Shown here: positions 1 to 7,831 of the stretch, piece after piece
Layout of the letters: each line of letters starts with the position of its first letter
How positions within the stretch are numbered: position 1 is the first letter of the stretch
Source: a virus
Virus record (IMG/VR): IMGVR_UViG_3300037502_001319
Location: 1 to 32,554 of that record
Reading direction: 5' to 3' (one strand)
DNA: 32,554 nucleotides
Notes under the pieces: model-generated
The model's input: only the letters and a program-made list of their open reading frames with translations
Databases searched by the model: none
Told to the model about the DNA's origin: nothing
Program-made: the position numbers and the translations under genes

Positions 1-717
1 TTGCAACACTAGCATTGCATCACCAACCCCGCTGGAACCGAGTCGCAGTTGCGTCACCGCTCCTGATATGTTTGCGCCCACACGATCAACGCCCCCTGCT
101 GCAACGGTCAGTTTTTCTGCGGGCGAACTCGTCCCAATCCCCACCCGATCATTCGCCGCATCCACCACCAGCGTATCGCTGTCAATGTTCAGCCCGTTGG
201 GCGTCGTCACAGCCGTGCCCGTAATGGTCAGCGTGTCGCCTGATGCGTTACCGAGAGTTGTATTCCCGTTGACGGTCAGGTTGTTGACGGTTACGTCGCC
301 CCCGGTATTCGCAACCTTCACGAAGTCCGAGCCGTTCCAGGCACAAACTGCCCGCTCGCCGTTGGCAATCGAAACCCCGGTCGTGGGGCCTGCGCCCCTG
401 AGCGTCACCGCAAAGCCGCCCGTCGTGGCGTTGATGACCACATACGTCTTGCTCGCAGCAGGGACCGTGATGTTCCGTGCCGCTGCCCGGGAACCCGTGC
501 AATTCAGGATGGCGTACTGCGACGAAGTCGCGCCAAGCGCCATGCCCGTGGTTTTCGTCAGCGTGACATCTGCGTCAGTCGTGAGCGTCTGCGCCCCGGC
601 AATAGCAGAATCAAGGTACTGGGTAATGTAGTCATTGACCGTACTGCCCCACGTACCACTTAATTCCCCCGTAGCGGGAAGTGCAAGACCCAGGCTATTG
701 GTATACGAGGTAGGCAT
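1..717 (-). CDS. Tail fibre protein, N-terminal part (cut by the left window edge)
   Basis: An open frame reads leftward from ATG at 717 to the window edge, giving about 239 residues without a stop. The product begins MPTSYTNSLGLALPATGELS, an N-terminus common in fibre proteins of environmental phages. It continues with Thr/Gly/Asn-rich beta-structured sequence (NNLTVNGNTTLGNASG) and the motif RVGIGTSSPAEKLTV, typical of phage fibre shafts preceding receptor-binding or chaperone domains. Its ATG overlaps the TAA of the upstream gene (TAATG), so translation is probably coupled. It should be a receptor-contacting virion protein. The C-terminal specificity domain lies outside the window, so the ligand cannot be guessed. 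Confidence 0.8.
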   Translation of the reverse strand, partial: MPTSYTNSLGLALPATGELSGTWGSTVNDYITQYLDSAIAGAQTLTTDADVTLTKTTGMALGATSSQYAILNCTGSRAAARNITVPAASKTYVVINATTGGFAVTLRGAGPTTGVSIANGERAVCAWNGSDFVKVANTGGDVTVNNLTVNGNTTLGNASGDTLTITGTAVTTPNGLNIDSDTLVVDAANDRVGIGTSSPAEKLTVAAGGVDRVGANISGAVTQLRLGSSGVGDAMLVLQ

Positions 718-1136
718 TATGCAATCCTAATCACAGCCGTCGTGGCCGTTGAAACCGGGAACGTGATCGTGAAGTTTGTACCGTTGCCCGTCTTGTCTGA
801 GCCGAAGTCCAGCACCGCAACCGAGCGGTTGGCTTTGGACGAGTTGTAGATCAGCGCGCCCCGGGCGACAATGTTGGGCGTGGGGAACACCGCGTTACTG
901 AACGTTACGCACGCCGTGCGGCCATCCAGCGTGATCGCAGCCCCAGTGAGCGTGATGCCCCCTGCCACGTAGCCCGTACCGGACGCCTCGCCCGTCGCCG
1001 TGTAAACCGTCGTGGTGGGGCCCAGATCCGCCAAGCCTGTGTAGAGCGCGATCTTGATCGTGTCCGTGAGCAGGTCGTGAACCCCCTTGGGGAGTTCTTC
1101 CTTGAACGAGGAGGTGAGACCTTGGAGGAGCGGCAT
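717..1136 (-). CDS. Virion structural protein (139 aa)
   Basis: The product has an SFKEELPKGVHDLLTDTIKIALYT start followed by YTATGEASGTGYVAGG. This pattern recurs in a small structural protein found beside fibre genes in many environmental phages. It is a beta-rich, Thr/Gly-rich sequence with no membrane segment or catalytic motif. The start overlaps the stop of the adaptor gene (ATGA), and its own stop overlaps the start of the fibre gene, so the three are one operon. The exact virion position is unknown. A tail or fibre-attachment role is inferred from context. Confidence 0.65.
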   Translation of the reverse strand: MPLLQGLTSSFKEELPKGVHDLLTDTIKIALYTGLADLGPTTTVYTATGEASGTGYVAGGITLTGAAITLDGRTACVTFSNAVFPTPNIVARGALIYNSSKANRSVAVLDFGSDKTGNGTNFTITFPVSTATTAVIRIA

Positions 1137-1795
1137 CAGACCACCTGCATCTTAGGCTGACCGTTGCGGTATCCGTCCTGGCGGTTCTTCCCATCGAAGA
1201 GCATCTTGACCAGCACCAGCGACTCTTGGAACTGCTTCTCGTACATCGCCACGATGTCAGGCTCTTGCTTCATGAACCGCGCCGCCTCGACCATCACGCC
1301 GTTGAAGAGGACAGACTCGAAGTTATCACCCAGCCACGAGGTGCCAGTGAGCGACGTCGTGATGCTCTCCGGATAGGCGTTGTAGGCCACCTGAAGATTC
1401 AGGGTAGCGCCGGGAGTCGGAGCCAGTTGCAAAGTTTGCACCAGCGGGTTGCCTTGCGTGCCGTAGAGCGCGTAGTACCGAGGCGTGCCGGTATCGGTCG
1501 GGTCCGGGTAGGCAGAGCGCAGGAAGTTCACATCCTTGTTCAGCAGGTATTCCCAGTCTCCCGTAGCCAGCACCACTGCGACGCTGAAGGCGGAGAGGAA
1601 GTCGGCAGGTAGGTTTACCGTGCTGGTCCCGATGACAAGCGGAATGACCGAGTTCTTCCGAGTGATGGGCGCTTGGGTGGCGTTGAAGATTTTCTGCTCG
1701 GCAAGCACCGTCATCGTGGCGAAGTCAACCGCACCGAAGGTGTTTTCGGTGTAGTCCTCGACCGCAGCTTTAAGCTGCGTATAACTAAGCGCCAC
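1136..1795 (-). CDS. Phage adaptor protein (SU10/P22 gp4-like head-tail connector)
   Basis: This 219-residue protein opens MALSYTQLKAAVEDYTENTF and continues with helical segments (ATMTVLAEQKIFNATQAP) and the block LPADFLSAFSVAV. This layout is seen in adaptor proteins of short-tailed phages, which form a dodecameric ring below the portal. The C-terminal helix (EAARFMKQEPDIVAMYEKQFQESL) fits the family. It begins with GTG. Neighbours are fibre and small virion genes, in keeping with a connector position. Family assignment rests on remembered sequence pattern, so the fold is fairly secure but exact stoichiometry and position are inferred. Confidence 0.7.
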   Translation of the reverse strand: MALSYTQLKAAVEDYTENTFGAVDFATMTVLAEQKIFNATQAPITRKNSVIPLVIGTSTVNLPADFLSAFSVAVVLATGDWEYLLNKDVNFLRSAYPDPTDTGTPRYYALYGTQGNPLVQTLQLAPTPGATLNLQVAYNAYPESITTSLTGTSWLGDNFESVLFNGVMVEAARFMKQEPDIVAMYEKQFQESLVLVKMLFDGKNRQDGYRNGQPKMQVV

Positions 1796-1806
1796 GATTT
1801 ACATCC

Positions 1807-1986
1807 TTACGCCATTGGTCCGCGAGCCATCACGCCCTTCGTCGCCGCGCCAGTACCACGGATCTTGATGCCCGAAGTCTTGGGCGCCGGGTAGTCCTTG
1901 ACACGCGCATCGCCAACGGCGACGTTCAAATGGTCCACGCCCTTGGGCGTCGTGACCGCAGGGGTGGGAACAGGTTTGGCCTTCAT
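1807..1986 (-). CDS. Small basic virion-associated protein (59 aa)
   Basis: A short Pro/Lys-rich protein ending KIRGTGAATKGVMARGPMA, a C-terminus that recurs in tiny genes of the structural cluster of related environmental phages. There is no membrane segment. I chose ATG at 1986, which overlaps the upstream TGA (TGATG). A GTG three bases upstream (1989) is an equally possible start and adds one residue. The high positive charge suggests nucleic-acid or capsid-interior contact, but the function is unknown. Confidence 0.6.
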   Translation of the reverse strand: MKAKPVPTPAVTTPKGVDHLNVAVGDARVKDYPAPKTSGIKIRGTGAATKGVMARGPMA

Positions 1987-2150
1987 CACGGTGCCACCTT
2001 CTGGTTCATGACCTTCGCCATGCCGCGCCCGTACTTGAGCATGTCGGCGTCGGTCTTGCCGCCCTTCTTGAACCCGACCGCTTTCGGGCCGTGGGCCTTG
2101 CTCGCCGGGAGCTTGGCGTGCTCCTTGAGGGTCATAGGCTTCTTCATCAT
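1986..2150 (-). CDS. Small Lys-rich protein (54 aa)
   Basis: A short frame starting with tandem ATG codons at 2150 encodes MMKKPMTLKEHAKLPASKAH and ends GMAKVMNQKVAP. The upstream sequence GGAGTGATG supplies a ribosome-binding site. It overlaps the next gene by a stop/start overlap, which supports it being real despite its length. Lys, Gly and Ala dominate, like the other tiny genes of this cluster. I do not recognise a function. A virion-internal or DNA-contacting role is only a guess from charge and position. Confidence 0.55.
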   Translation of the reverse strand: MMKKPMTLKEHAKLPASKAHGPKAVGFKKGGKTDADMLKYGRGMAKVMNQKVAP

Positions 2151-2161
2151 CACTCCTTCGG

Positions 2162-2587
2162 TCAACTGACCGTTACTGTACCCGTTTCGCCCAGCGCCAC
2201 CAAGTAGTTAGGCGTCAGAACGGCATCGAAACTGCTGGCACCCCCAACCGGAGCCCAGCCCCACTGGAAAACCAGCATCCCCTCGCCGGGGAAGCCGTCT
2301 TGGAGAATTCCTGTACCTTGCGTCGGGTCAACTTGAAGACCTGTCGTACCGGAGGCGTACCACGTATTTGTATCTGGTCTAGGATCGCGGATAGCTTGTG
2401 GGTCGCTAATTGGCGTCATCCCTAACAACAGTTGTGGTTGATCAGGCGTCCAACAGGCCTTGCAAGCCTTGATTTGCGTCTGTCTAGTTTTAACTACTAG
2501 GTTTTTTAATTCCTTTAGATTAAACCGGAACCCACAAACATCACAAAAACCAAACGCTTTAGCGCCGTTTGCAAATCGATTAGCCAT
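2162..2587 (-). CDS. Zinc-ribbon virion-region protein (141 aa)
   Basis: The N-terminal half has CDVCGFRFNLKELKNL (Cys15, Cys18) and ACKACW (Cys43, Cys46), a four-cysteine zinc ribbon. It is followed by a conserved-looking DPQAIRDPRPDTNTW block and a beta-rich C-terminus. Proteins with this order occur in the structural clusters of many environmental phages. The gene directly follows the 232-aa structural gene with no gap. The Cys pairs argue for zinc binding and a structural or assembly role. The nucleotide composition around 2440-2560 is visibly more A/T-rich than its neighbours. Confidence 0.6.
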   Translation of the reverse strand: MANRFANGAKAFGFCDVCGFRFNLKELKNLVVKTRQTQIKACKACWTPDQPQLLLGMTPISDPQAIRDPRPDTNTWYASGTTGLQVDPTQGTGILQDGFPGEGMLVFQWGWAPVGGASSFDAVLTPNYLVALGETGTVTVS

Positions 2588-3286
2588 TTAGCCACCAATG
2601 AACATCTGACGTGGGACGAAACGGACTGCGCTTTTGTCTCTGTCCTCGGTACTGGCGAGATCCCACGCCTCGTCATACTGCGCTTTGAGTACCTGCATCC
2701 TGTCCGCCGCACCGGGGATCTTCATGGACAGGTAATAGGCAAGGCCTGCAACGAGGGCGTTGAGGAAACGGAACGGGATGTCCTGCGTATACGTACCGCC
2801 AGCACCAGCATCTTGAATCCTACGCAGTCGCCAGTAGACGAACTGGTACACACCTGTTTGGTCAGGCGTCGGCCACACCGTGATCTGCGGGATGGGCGCT
2901 TGACGGTTAACCCAGACCTGAATTGGTCGGGCTTGCTGGAGCTTGTTGGGGATCGAGGAGTACGTCGAGACTGAAATTCGGGTAATGGTCAGGTCAACCT
3001 GCGTGCTGACATTCCCAGCCCCCGTGCGGATCACGTGCTCGATGAGGTCTACCGTGTCTGCCGGTAGTGGATAGGTATTGACGCCTTGAGTTAGGTTGAT
3101 AGTGCCGCTGTCGATAGTCCATAAATTCACCCCTCTATTTGCCCAGTCGGCAAAGAGGAGGTTAAGACTGCGTCGAGTGGTACGCAAAGAATAGCCATCC
3201 CGCAATTCCGCGCCGCACCGCTCCCATGCCTCTTCCGCAATTTCGTTAAGATCTAGGTCGAAATTAGCGGTACCGGAGGTAGTCAT
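2588..3286 (-). CDS. Virion structural protein, tail/connector type (232 aa)
   Basis: The start is FDLDLNEIAEEAWERCGAEL, with a helical region RTTRRSLNLLFADWANRGVNLWTI, then a beta-rich middle (WPTPDQTGVYQFVYWRLRRI) and an Ala-rich C-terminal helix (RFLNALVAGLAYYLSMKIPG). This pattern is typical of a conserved structural protein found next to adaptor genes in environmental podoviruses, with gatekeeper or connector-like helical ends. It lies between the Cys-ribbon gene and a cluster of tiny basic genes. A head-tail junction role is inferred from neighbourhood, not from a diagnostic motif. Confidence 0.65.
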   Translation of the reverse strand: MTTSGTANFDLDLNEIAEEAWERCGAELRDGYSLRTTRRSLNLLFADWANRGVNLWTIDSGTINLTQGVNTYPLPADTVDLIEHVIRTGAGNVSTQVDLTITRISVSTYSSIPNKLQQARPIQVWVNRQAPIPQITVWPTPDQTGVYQFVYWRLRRIQDAGAGGTYTQDIPFRFLNALVAGLAYYLSMKIPGAADRMQVLKAQYDEAWDLASTEDRDKSAVRFVPRQMFIGG

Positions 3287-3517
3287 TTACTTGCTCTTTC
3301 CCGAAGGACTCACAGGCCACGACTGGCGTGCAGGACCGGTCTTCTTCTCCACCATCGCCTTGCGCTGCGTGGAACTCAGCTTCTTGGCTGCTTTGGCTGG
3401 GCGGCATGCGGGGTAAGCACGTGAGGTCTTCTCAGAACCCGAGCGCCCGCAGGCTTCCCCGGTCTTCACATCGACCCATTTTTCCTGAAACCACCGGCCG
3501 AGTCCTGCTTTAGCCAC
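3287..3517 (-). CDS. Small basic virion-region protein (76 aa)
   Basis: The readable core is GLGRWFQEKWVDVKTGEACGRS followed by a basic tail with YPACRPAKAAKK. This short-domain style (EKWVDVKTG...CGR...YPACRP) recurs in phage structural clusters. A longer frame exists to 3559, but GTG at 3517 sits right after the upstream gene's TAA (3520-3522) and gives the usual AKAGLGRWF start, so I prefer it. There are two cysteines in CGR and PACR. Function unknown. Confidence 0.55.
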   Translation of the reverse strand: MAKAGLGRWFQEKWVDVKTGEACGRSGSEKTSRAYPACRPAKAAKKLSSTQRKAMVEKKTGPARQSWPVSPSGKSK

Positions 3518-3519
3518 AG

Positions 3520-3792
3520 TTACCCACGCTTCTTCACTCGGTTGTCTGAGCCCGACCAAGACCCGCCGCGCTTCTTGTACTCCTTTGCAGCCCAGGCATT
3601 CGCATAGGCGCTCGGGTAGACATCGAACTTGGACTTGGCTTCGGCCTTGACTTTGGACCAGAGGGACGAGTTGTCGGCTTTAGCCTCCCCGCCCTTCGCA
3701 TACAGCTTGGTGGGCTCCGTCCCGTCCTTGCGGACGATGGACTTGGGCATCTTCTTGGGGTTGATAGCCCCCATCCCACGCGATTGGCGCAT
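3520..3792 (-). CDS. Small Lys-rich protein with YPSAYANAWAAKEYKKRGG motif
   Basis: Ninety residues, strongly basic. The C-terminal half carries SKFDVYPSAYANAWAAKEYK followed by KRGGSW, a short motif I associate with a small domain seen in environmental phages and large DNA viruses (possibly DUF5872). The N-terminal half has KMPKSIVRKDGTEPTKLYAKGG. It belongs to a run of five or six tiny basic genes between the fibre and connector genes. The role is unknown, and binding to packaged DNA or the head interior is only a guess. Confidence 0.55.
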   Translation of the reverse strand: MRQSRGMGAINPKKMPKSIVRKDGTEPTKLYAKGGEAKADNSSLWSKVKAEAKSKFDVYPSAYANAWAAKEYKKRGGSWSGSDNRVKKRG

Positions 3793-3794
3793 CG

Positions 3795-4139
3795 CTACAC
3801 CATCTTGCCCTTGGTATGGCCCTTGGTCACGCAGCCATCACCGCGAGTCACGCCACCCTTAGCGTAGGCCTTGCCGCCCTTGCGCATGCCTTTGGCCTCG
3901 GCCATCTCTTCGCGCACCATCTTCTTGGGCATACCGGCCTTCTTCATGGCCGCAGCGTGACGCATTTCCATCTTGGCATCTTTCATTTCAGGCTCCTTGA
4001 CGGCACCGCCGTCGTTATGGGCTTTCGGCCCGACAAATTTTTCGGCAACAGCCTTACTAATCCCTACCTTCTTGGCGAAGGCCGGGTTGTGCCTGACGGC
4101 TTCCATCAGGCGTTTTTGTTTGTCTGACTTGACCGGCAC
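3795..4139 (-). CDS. Lys/Gly/Met-rich small virion-region protein (114 aa)
   Basis: The start MPVKSDKQKRLMEAVRHNPAFAKKVGISKAVAEKF is followed by a helical Met/Lys-rich centre and the ending KGGVTRGDGCVTKGHTKGKMV. Both ends match a recurring small-protein type in marine and freshwater phage structural clusters. It is very basic and has no membrane segment. ATG at 4139 was chosen because the MPVKSxKQxRLM start is the usual one. Function unknown. Confidence 0.55.
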   Translation of the reverse strand: MPVKSDKQKRLMEAVRHNPAFAKKVGISKAVAEKFVGPKAHNDGGAVKEPEMKDAKMEMRHAAAMKKAGMPKKMVREEMAEAKGMRKGGKAYAKGGVTRGDGCVTKGHTKGKMV

Positions 4140-4157
4140 GGGAGTGTGTGGTTGGAG

Positions 4158-4406
4158 TTATTCCGCCTGCGCCCTGCGCTCGCGCAGAGTGTCCAGCTTA
4201 AGAGAAAGGGCGTCAAGTCGCTTGAGTAACTCGTTCATGTCCTGGCGGAACTCTGCCCGAGTGATATGGTCACGAGCCACCTCTTCGCGGGTGCGGTTCA
4301 ACAACACCCCTAACCGATTCAGTTCCGCGAACTTTTCCTTCAGGATAAAGCCAAGCATAGCTACGACGCCGGTCAGAACGATGTTCCAAAGGGTTGCAAT
4401 TTCCAT
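4158..4406 (-). CDS. Single-pass membrane protein with coiled coil (82 aa)
   Basis: The N-terminus (about residues 5-22, LWNIVLTGVVAMLGFILK) is one membrane segment. The rest is a charged amphipathic coiled coil (FAELNRLGVLLNRTREEVARDH, then MNELLKRLDALSLKLDTLRERR). That shape fits small phage lysis-accessory or spanin-like inner-membrane proteins, but no endolysin or lipoprotein partner is visible nearby. It could equally be a minor structural protein. Lysis is therefore a weak inference. Confidence 0.5.
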   Translation of the reverse strand: MEIATLWNIVLTGVVAMLGFILKEKFAELNRLGVLLNRTREEVARDHITRAEFRQDMNELLKRLDALSLKLDTLRERRAQAE

Positions 4407-4418
4407 AACACCAAACCC

Positions 4419-4697
4419 CTACCATTTCACCTTATCAGCCCAGTAGGCTGCGGACATTTTGCCTTTAGCGATGTTCGCGCTGTGACGCGCTTTGAATGAG
4501 GCACGCTTTTTGGTCATGCGCTCGGATTCGCCAGCTTTTGGTTTACCTGCGGTCTCGGCACCTTGCTCACCGAAGCGGATGATCTTCTCTTTCCCACCAG
4601 CACAGGCTTTGACCACGTGGGACTTTTTAGGGTGCCCAGGCGTGGCGCGGGGTGAGTTGCAGGCCATCTCCGCCTTGCGGACAGGGGTCTTAGCCAT
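4419..4697 (-). CDS. Conserved small basic phage protein (92 aa)
   Basis: The product contains HVVKACAGGKEKIIRFGEQG, then KPKAGESERMTKKRASFKAR, and ends NIAKGKMSAAYWADKVKW. This block is one of the most recurrent small proteins in environmental phages, including cyanophages. A longer frame reaches 4949, but ATG at 4697 gives the usual MAKTPVRKAEM start and only an 8-bp overlap with the upstream gene. It is basic and soluble, with two or three cysteines. The position in the structural block suggests a virion or DNA-contact role. The molecular function is unknown. Confidence 0.65.
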   Translation of the reverse strand: MAKTPVRKAEMACNSPRATPGHPKKSHVVKACAGGKEKIIRFGEQGAETAGKPKAGESERMTKKRASFKARHSANIAKGKMSAAYWADKVKW

Positions 4698-5115
4698 TAT
4701 CGGGCTCCGGTGCGGGTTGCACGACTTGGAGGTTGAGCCTACCCAACGCCGCCCACGGATCTTCAGCCGTGACGTCGGAAGTGGCGAACAGATCCTCGAT
4801 CTGCTCCAGGGTAATCTCAAGCCCCGCTTGCTCGCACATGGCAAGGACTGCGAAACTGTCGCCCGGTTGGTAGTCGGTCTGCACCCACTCAGGCGGGTCG
4901 CCTTGGAGTTCCCACGTTGCGAACGGCACCAGAGCCGCGAAGCCCTCACCGATGTAGCCCGTGCTGATGTAGTGCGTGGCAGGCTCGGTGCCTGTGGGGC
5001 TGAGAGGCGTCTCCCACATGCCTTGACTGTGCGCTGGGTCCAGCGTGGCCGCGATGGTGCGGGCTAGTTCGACGTCGGCGGATTCGACGATGAGGGTTCT
5101 GAAAACGTCGCTCAT
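4690..5115 (-). CDS. Hypothetical protein downstream of the fibre gene (141 aa)
   Basis: An acidic soluble protein starting MSDVFRTLIVESADVELART, with a Trp/Gly-containing centre (GYIGEGFAALVPFATWELQGDPPEW) and a Pro-rich end. The ATG overlaps the fibre stop (ATGA), so it is translationally coupled to the fibre gene. That coupling suggests a fibre accessory or assembly factor, but there is no diagnostic motif. I do not recognise the family with confidence. Confidence 0.55.
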   Translation of the reverse strand: MSDVFRTLIVESADVELARTIAATLDPAHSQGMWETPLSPTGTEPATHYISTGYIGEGFAALVPFATWELQGDPPEWVQTDYQPGDSFAVLAMCEQAGLEITLEQIEDLFATSDVTAEDPWAALGRLNLQVVQPAPEPDNG

Positions 5116-7481
5116 AGTTGCACCCCAGTCTTACCGGCTACCCATTGTTCTGTAGCAGCGATCTGACCGGCTGTCGTAGACGCTCCGCGCCCGATCAACG
5201 AGTAAAGTTCTCCGTTGAAGTACAGGCTCGTCTGGTTGCGTGCGCCGATGAACAGCGGGTAGTTGCCGTAGTTGCCGGTGCCTTGGTCGGTGCTGCTGGT
5301 CGCAGCTTGGGTGCCGTTAATTCTCAGCGTGCAAACGTCGCCGGAGATGTCTCCAATGCCAGTTAATACTCCGGTTATTGGCGCGGCAAATCCGCTTGCC
5401 AAACGAGCCCGAGCGTTAGCCGTTCCCCTACTTGAAAACTGTGCGTCAGCCGGCGCCAACGGACTTTGAGACAGATAAAACGTCCCGTTATTTGAATCTC
5501 CGTCTGCGCTAAGCTCGGCAAACATTTGGTTTGCCGCATCACTCAACTTCCGCACCCCAGCAAAAACGGTCATCTTGTCGGTGCTGGAGAAGTCGATATT
5601 GTTCGTCGTCAGGGCATCATCGAACGCGTCAAAGACGATTCTCGGGGTAAACCCCACCACATCGTAGTCCGTCGCTGCGGCGATGCGCTGGTACGTCGGG
5701 CCGATCAGGCCGGTGGCTTGGCTGGCGGGGCGTAGGTCGGCGCCCCAAACGAAGATGCCGCTGGTGCCGTCGCCGGTGTAGGTGTGCGAGTTGTCTGCAT
5801 TTGCGATGCCAACGTCAAGATTTGCATTTACAGCAATTGCAGCGGCGTTCACCACGCACCGATACCAGCCATTACCAACAGAACTGATTGACGCAGTCAA
5901 CCCGGCGGATACTGTACCAATAGTTCCGTTTAATAGATTAAACCAAGCCTGTTTGTTTCCAACAGTGTCTGCAAAATTCAAATACGCCCACGTTCTTTGT
6001 GCGGCTTTTATGTAGCAAGAAAATGTATATGAAATACCGGACAGCAAATAAAATTGATATGTCCTATGTTTACTTAGAGACGTATTTTCTTGAATGTAGT
6101 CCGCAGTGTTTCCACCTAGCGGGTCTAATGTAGAAGGCGTATTCGCAACGGAGCCAGATCCAAAAGCGTTTAGACCGTCTTTTGTCCAAGCGCCATTATC
6201 AAACTGCTCACTAAACGTCAGCAGGTTATACCTCGCCCGCAGCACCGGGCGCTTGGTGGAGGAGGTTTGGAAGGCGTGGTTGCCGGGGAGTTCGCGGACG
6301 GAGATGTCGTAGTACGCTGTTACTCCAGTCGCAGCGTTTGACGAACCCATTGAAATGTAGTGAGTCGTTGATGTTGCGACAAAGTAGAAAGACAACCTTA
6401 CGAACGTAGCGGAACTGGTATTTAGAAAGTTTGGAGTGCCGGAACCATCGGACTGCACTATTCCGATGAAACCATTGTTTGAACCAGAAACCACGCGCCC
6501 AAACGCGGACACTTGATACGTTTTTCCGACGACACAAGTGATGGCTTGAATCTGCCGCCCAAAGTTGGCTGTCGCCGTGACTTGGAAAACTCCAGACACG
6601 GACGCCATCGTTGATGCAAATGACGAAGCGGAGGCCCACCCAGTCGTATCTGTCCCGGCGCCATTCGTAACCAGCTCACTCCCCAGCACCAACCCCTTAG
6701 ACTTATCCAGCATTAATCCTACGGCTTGCTCCACCGCCGTCACGGGCGTGGTGCCTGCGGAGTCGGTATACATCACCGGCTGGGGTTGGTACTGAAGGAA
6801 GCTGATCTCAGGCGTGACGATCTGCTGGTAGGTGCTGGCGGTGGAGCCGAGTTCTAGTTGGGCGCCTGTCAAGTAAACGCCAGATGTCCCGTCACCAGAA
6901 TAAACGGCGGCTCCGTCACCCGTTGCCAAAAACACTCGAATACGGGCGGCGTTTCCAACAGAAGTCCAACTGATTTGGCATCGATACCAACCGCTACCAG
7001 CAGACGTTATTGCTGCCGTTGGAGATCCAGTTCCAGATACGGTTCCGACTGTGCCGTTGGCAAGATCAAAATATGCGCCAGCGGTAACTCCTTGGCCTTC
7101 TTGAAGCTGAATCCATGATCTTTCTGCGGCGCGGGCGTAAATTGTCGTTGTATAACGACTGCCGGCTGTAACAACTGTGTCTGCCGCAGACAAGAATAAA
7201 TGCGTGTTGGAAGCGGTGGAATCTTCTGTAATTTTAACGAGTGTTGATATACCGCTCGGAGGAACAACCGCAGTAGATGCGGCTGTTGTTGCTCGAACAG
7301 ATGTGTACGCAGCGTTCGTTAGCTGCTCCGTGTAAGTGAGCAAATTCCGCCGCCACGCCAGCGGGATGTCGGTGGGGTCGTAGAAAAACCCCTGCTCTCC
7401 GTTCGAGAAAAGGGATTGGGGATTAAACCCCCCGGACTGGGTCTGCCAAGACGGAAGGCCGAAGCCGAAACCGAAGGACAC
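5112..7481 (-). CDS. Large tail fibre/receptor-binding protein with duplicated jelly-roll-like modules (789 aa)
   Basis: The N-terminus is Gly/Phe-rich (residues 1-45). Two copies of one carbohydrate-binding-like module follow. Copy 1, about residues 46-225, starts NLLTYTEQ and contains GWYRCQISW and YSGDGTSGVYLTGAQLE. Copy 2, about 417-605, starts NLLTFSEQFDNGAW and contains GWYRCVVNA and YTGDGTSGIFVWGADL. Between them (about 270-400) is a related beta module (LVTNGAGTDTTGWASAS). The C-terminus (about 620-789) resembles a concanavalin A-like/LamG lectin domain, ending AATEQWVAGKTG. GTG at 7481 is the first start after an in-frame TAG and has a GGGGG ribosome-binding site. Adsorption to host surface glycans is the likely role. 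Patches of lower GC (for example 5900-6110 and 7020-7290) suggest mosaic exchange. Confidence 0.8.
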   Translation of the reverse strand: MSFGFGFGLPSWQTQSGGFNPQSLFSNGEQGFFYDPTDIPLAWRRNLLTYTEQLTNAAYTSVRATTAASTAVVPPSGISTLVKITEDSTASNTHLFLSAADTVVTAGSRYTTTIYARAAERSWIQLQEGQGVTAGAYFDLANGTVGTVSGTGSPTAAITSAGSGWYRCQISWTSVGNAARIRVFLATGDGAAVYSGDGTSGVYLTGAQLELGSTASTYQQIVTPEISFLQYQPQPVMYTDSAGTTPVTAVEQAVGLMLDKSKGLVLGSELVTNGAGTDTTGWASASSFASTMASVSGVFQVTATANFGRQIQAITCVVGKTYQVSAFGRVVSGSNNGFIGIVQSDGSGTPNFLNTSSATFVRLSFYFVATSTTHYISMGSSNAATGVTAYYDISVRELPGNHAFQTSSTKRPVLRARYNLLTFSEQFDNGAWTKDGLNAFGSGSVANTPSTLDPLGGNTADYIQENTSLSKHRTYQFYLLSGISYTFSCYIKAAQRTWAYLNFADTVGNKQAWFNLLNGTIGTVSAGLTASISSVGNGWYRCVVNAAAIAVNANLDVGIANADNSHTYTGDGTSGIFVWGADLRPASQATGLIGPTYQRIAAATDYDVVGFTPRIVFDAFDDALTTNNIDFSSTDKMTVFAGVRKLSDAANQMFAELSADGDSNNGTFYLSQSPLAPADAQFSSRGTANARARLASGFAAPITGVLTGIGDISGDVCTLRINGTQAATSSTDQGTGNYGNYPLFIGARNQTSLYFNGELYSLIGRGASTTAGQIAATEQWVAGKTGVQL

Positions 7482-7537
7482 ACTGACCCCCTAAACAGCC
7501 AACGCCACAACACCGTGCGAAGTACGCAACGGAGCCA

Positions 7538-7789
7538 TTAGAAGATCCGCACCATATTGATCGCGTTCGTCGTCGTGGCGAATACACGGATCACCTGAAC
7601 AGGCAGGATGGCTCCCGGCTGCACGTTGTTGAACGTGATATCAGTGCCCTGCGCCGTCGTCACGCGCACAATCCCGCCGCTACCGCAGAACAGCACCGAG
7701 GGATGGAACGTCACGCTATCGCTGGTCGTGACAGAAGCCGCGTCACCCGGAAACATCGGGAACGTCGGAGAGAAATTTGTTCTCGACAT
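7538..7789 (-). CDS. Small virion protein, spike-base/decoration type (83 aa)
   Basis: The sequence TFHPSVLFCGSGGIVRVTTA followed by QGTDITFNNVQPGAILPVQVIRV is a compact beta protein. It resembles small spike-base-like proteins (the RCAP_rcc01079 type of gene-transfer-agent and phage particles), where a conserved T-F-x-N-V-x-x-G-x-x-L-P-V-x-V-x-R-V pattern is usual. The gene has a TAGGAG ribosome-binding site just after a stable UUCG hairpin. The neighbouring fibre gene supports a spike or fibre base role. This identification is moderate and based on motif memory. Confidence 0.55.
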   Translation of the reverse strand: MSRTNFSPTFPMFPGDAASVTTSDSVTFHPSVLFCGSGGIVRVTTAQGTDITFNNVQPGAILPVQVIRVFATTTNAINMVRIF

Positions 7790-7801
7790 GCGAGGCTCCT
7801 A

Positions 7802-7821
7802 CCCCGCCCCGAAGGGCGGGG
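7802..7821 (-). other. Intergenic RNA hairpin with UUCG loop
   Basis: An 8-bp perfect stem (CCCCGCCC/GGGCGGGG) closes a four-base loop that reads TTCG on the minus (transcribed) strand. There is no T tract after it, so it is not a classic terminator. It ends a few bases before the TAGGAG ribosome-binding site of the 83-aa gene. It more likely marks an mRNA processing or stability point. The same hairpin-then-TAGGAG design recurs on the plus strand between 23 and 25 kb. Confidence 0.6.
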
Positions 7822-7831
7822 CGGTCAGGGC

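Noticed and set aside
4698-4949. N-terminal extension of the 92-aa conserved protein
   Set aside because: The extra residues lie inside the upstream gene in another frame and lack the conserved start. MAKTPVRK at 4697 is the usual beginning.
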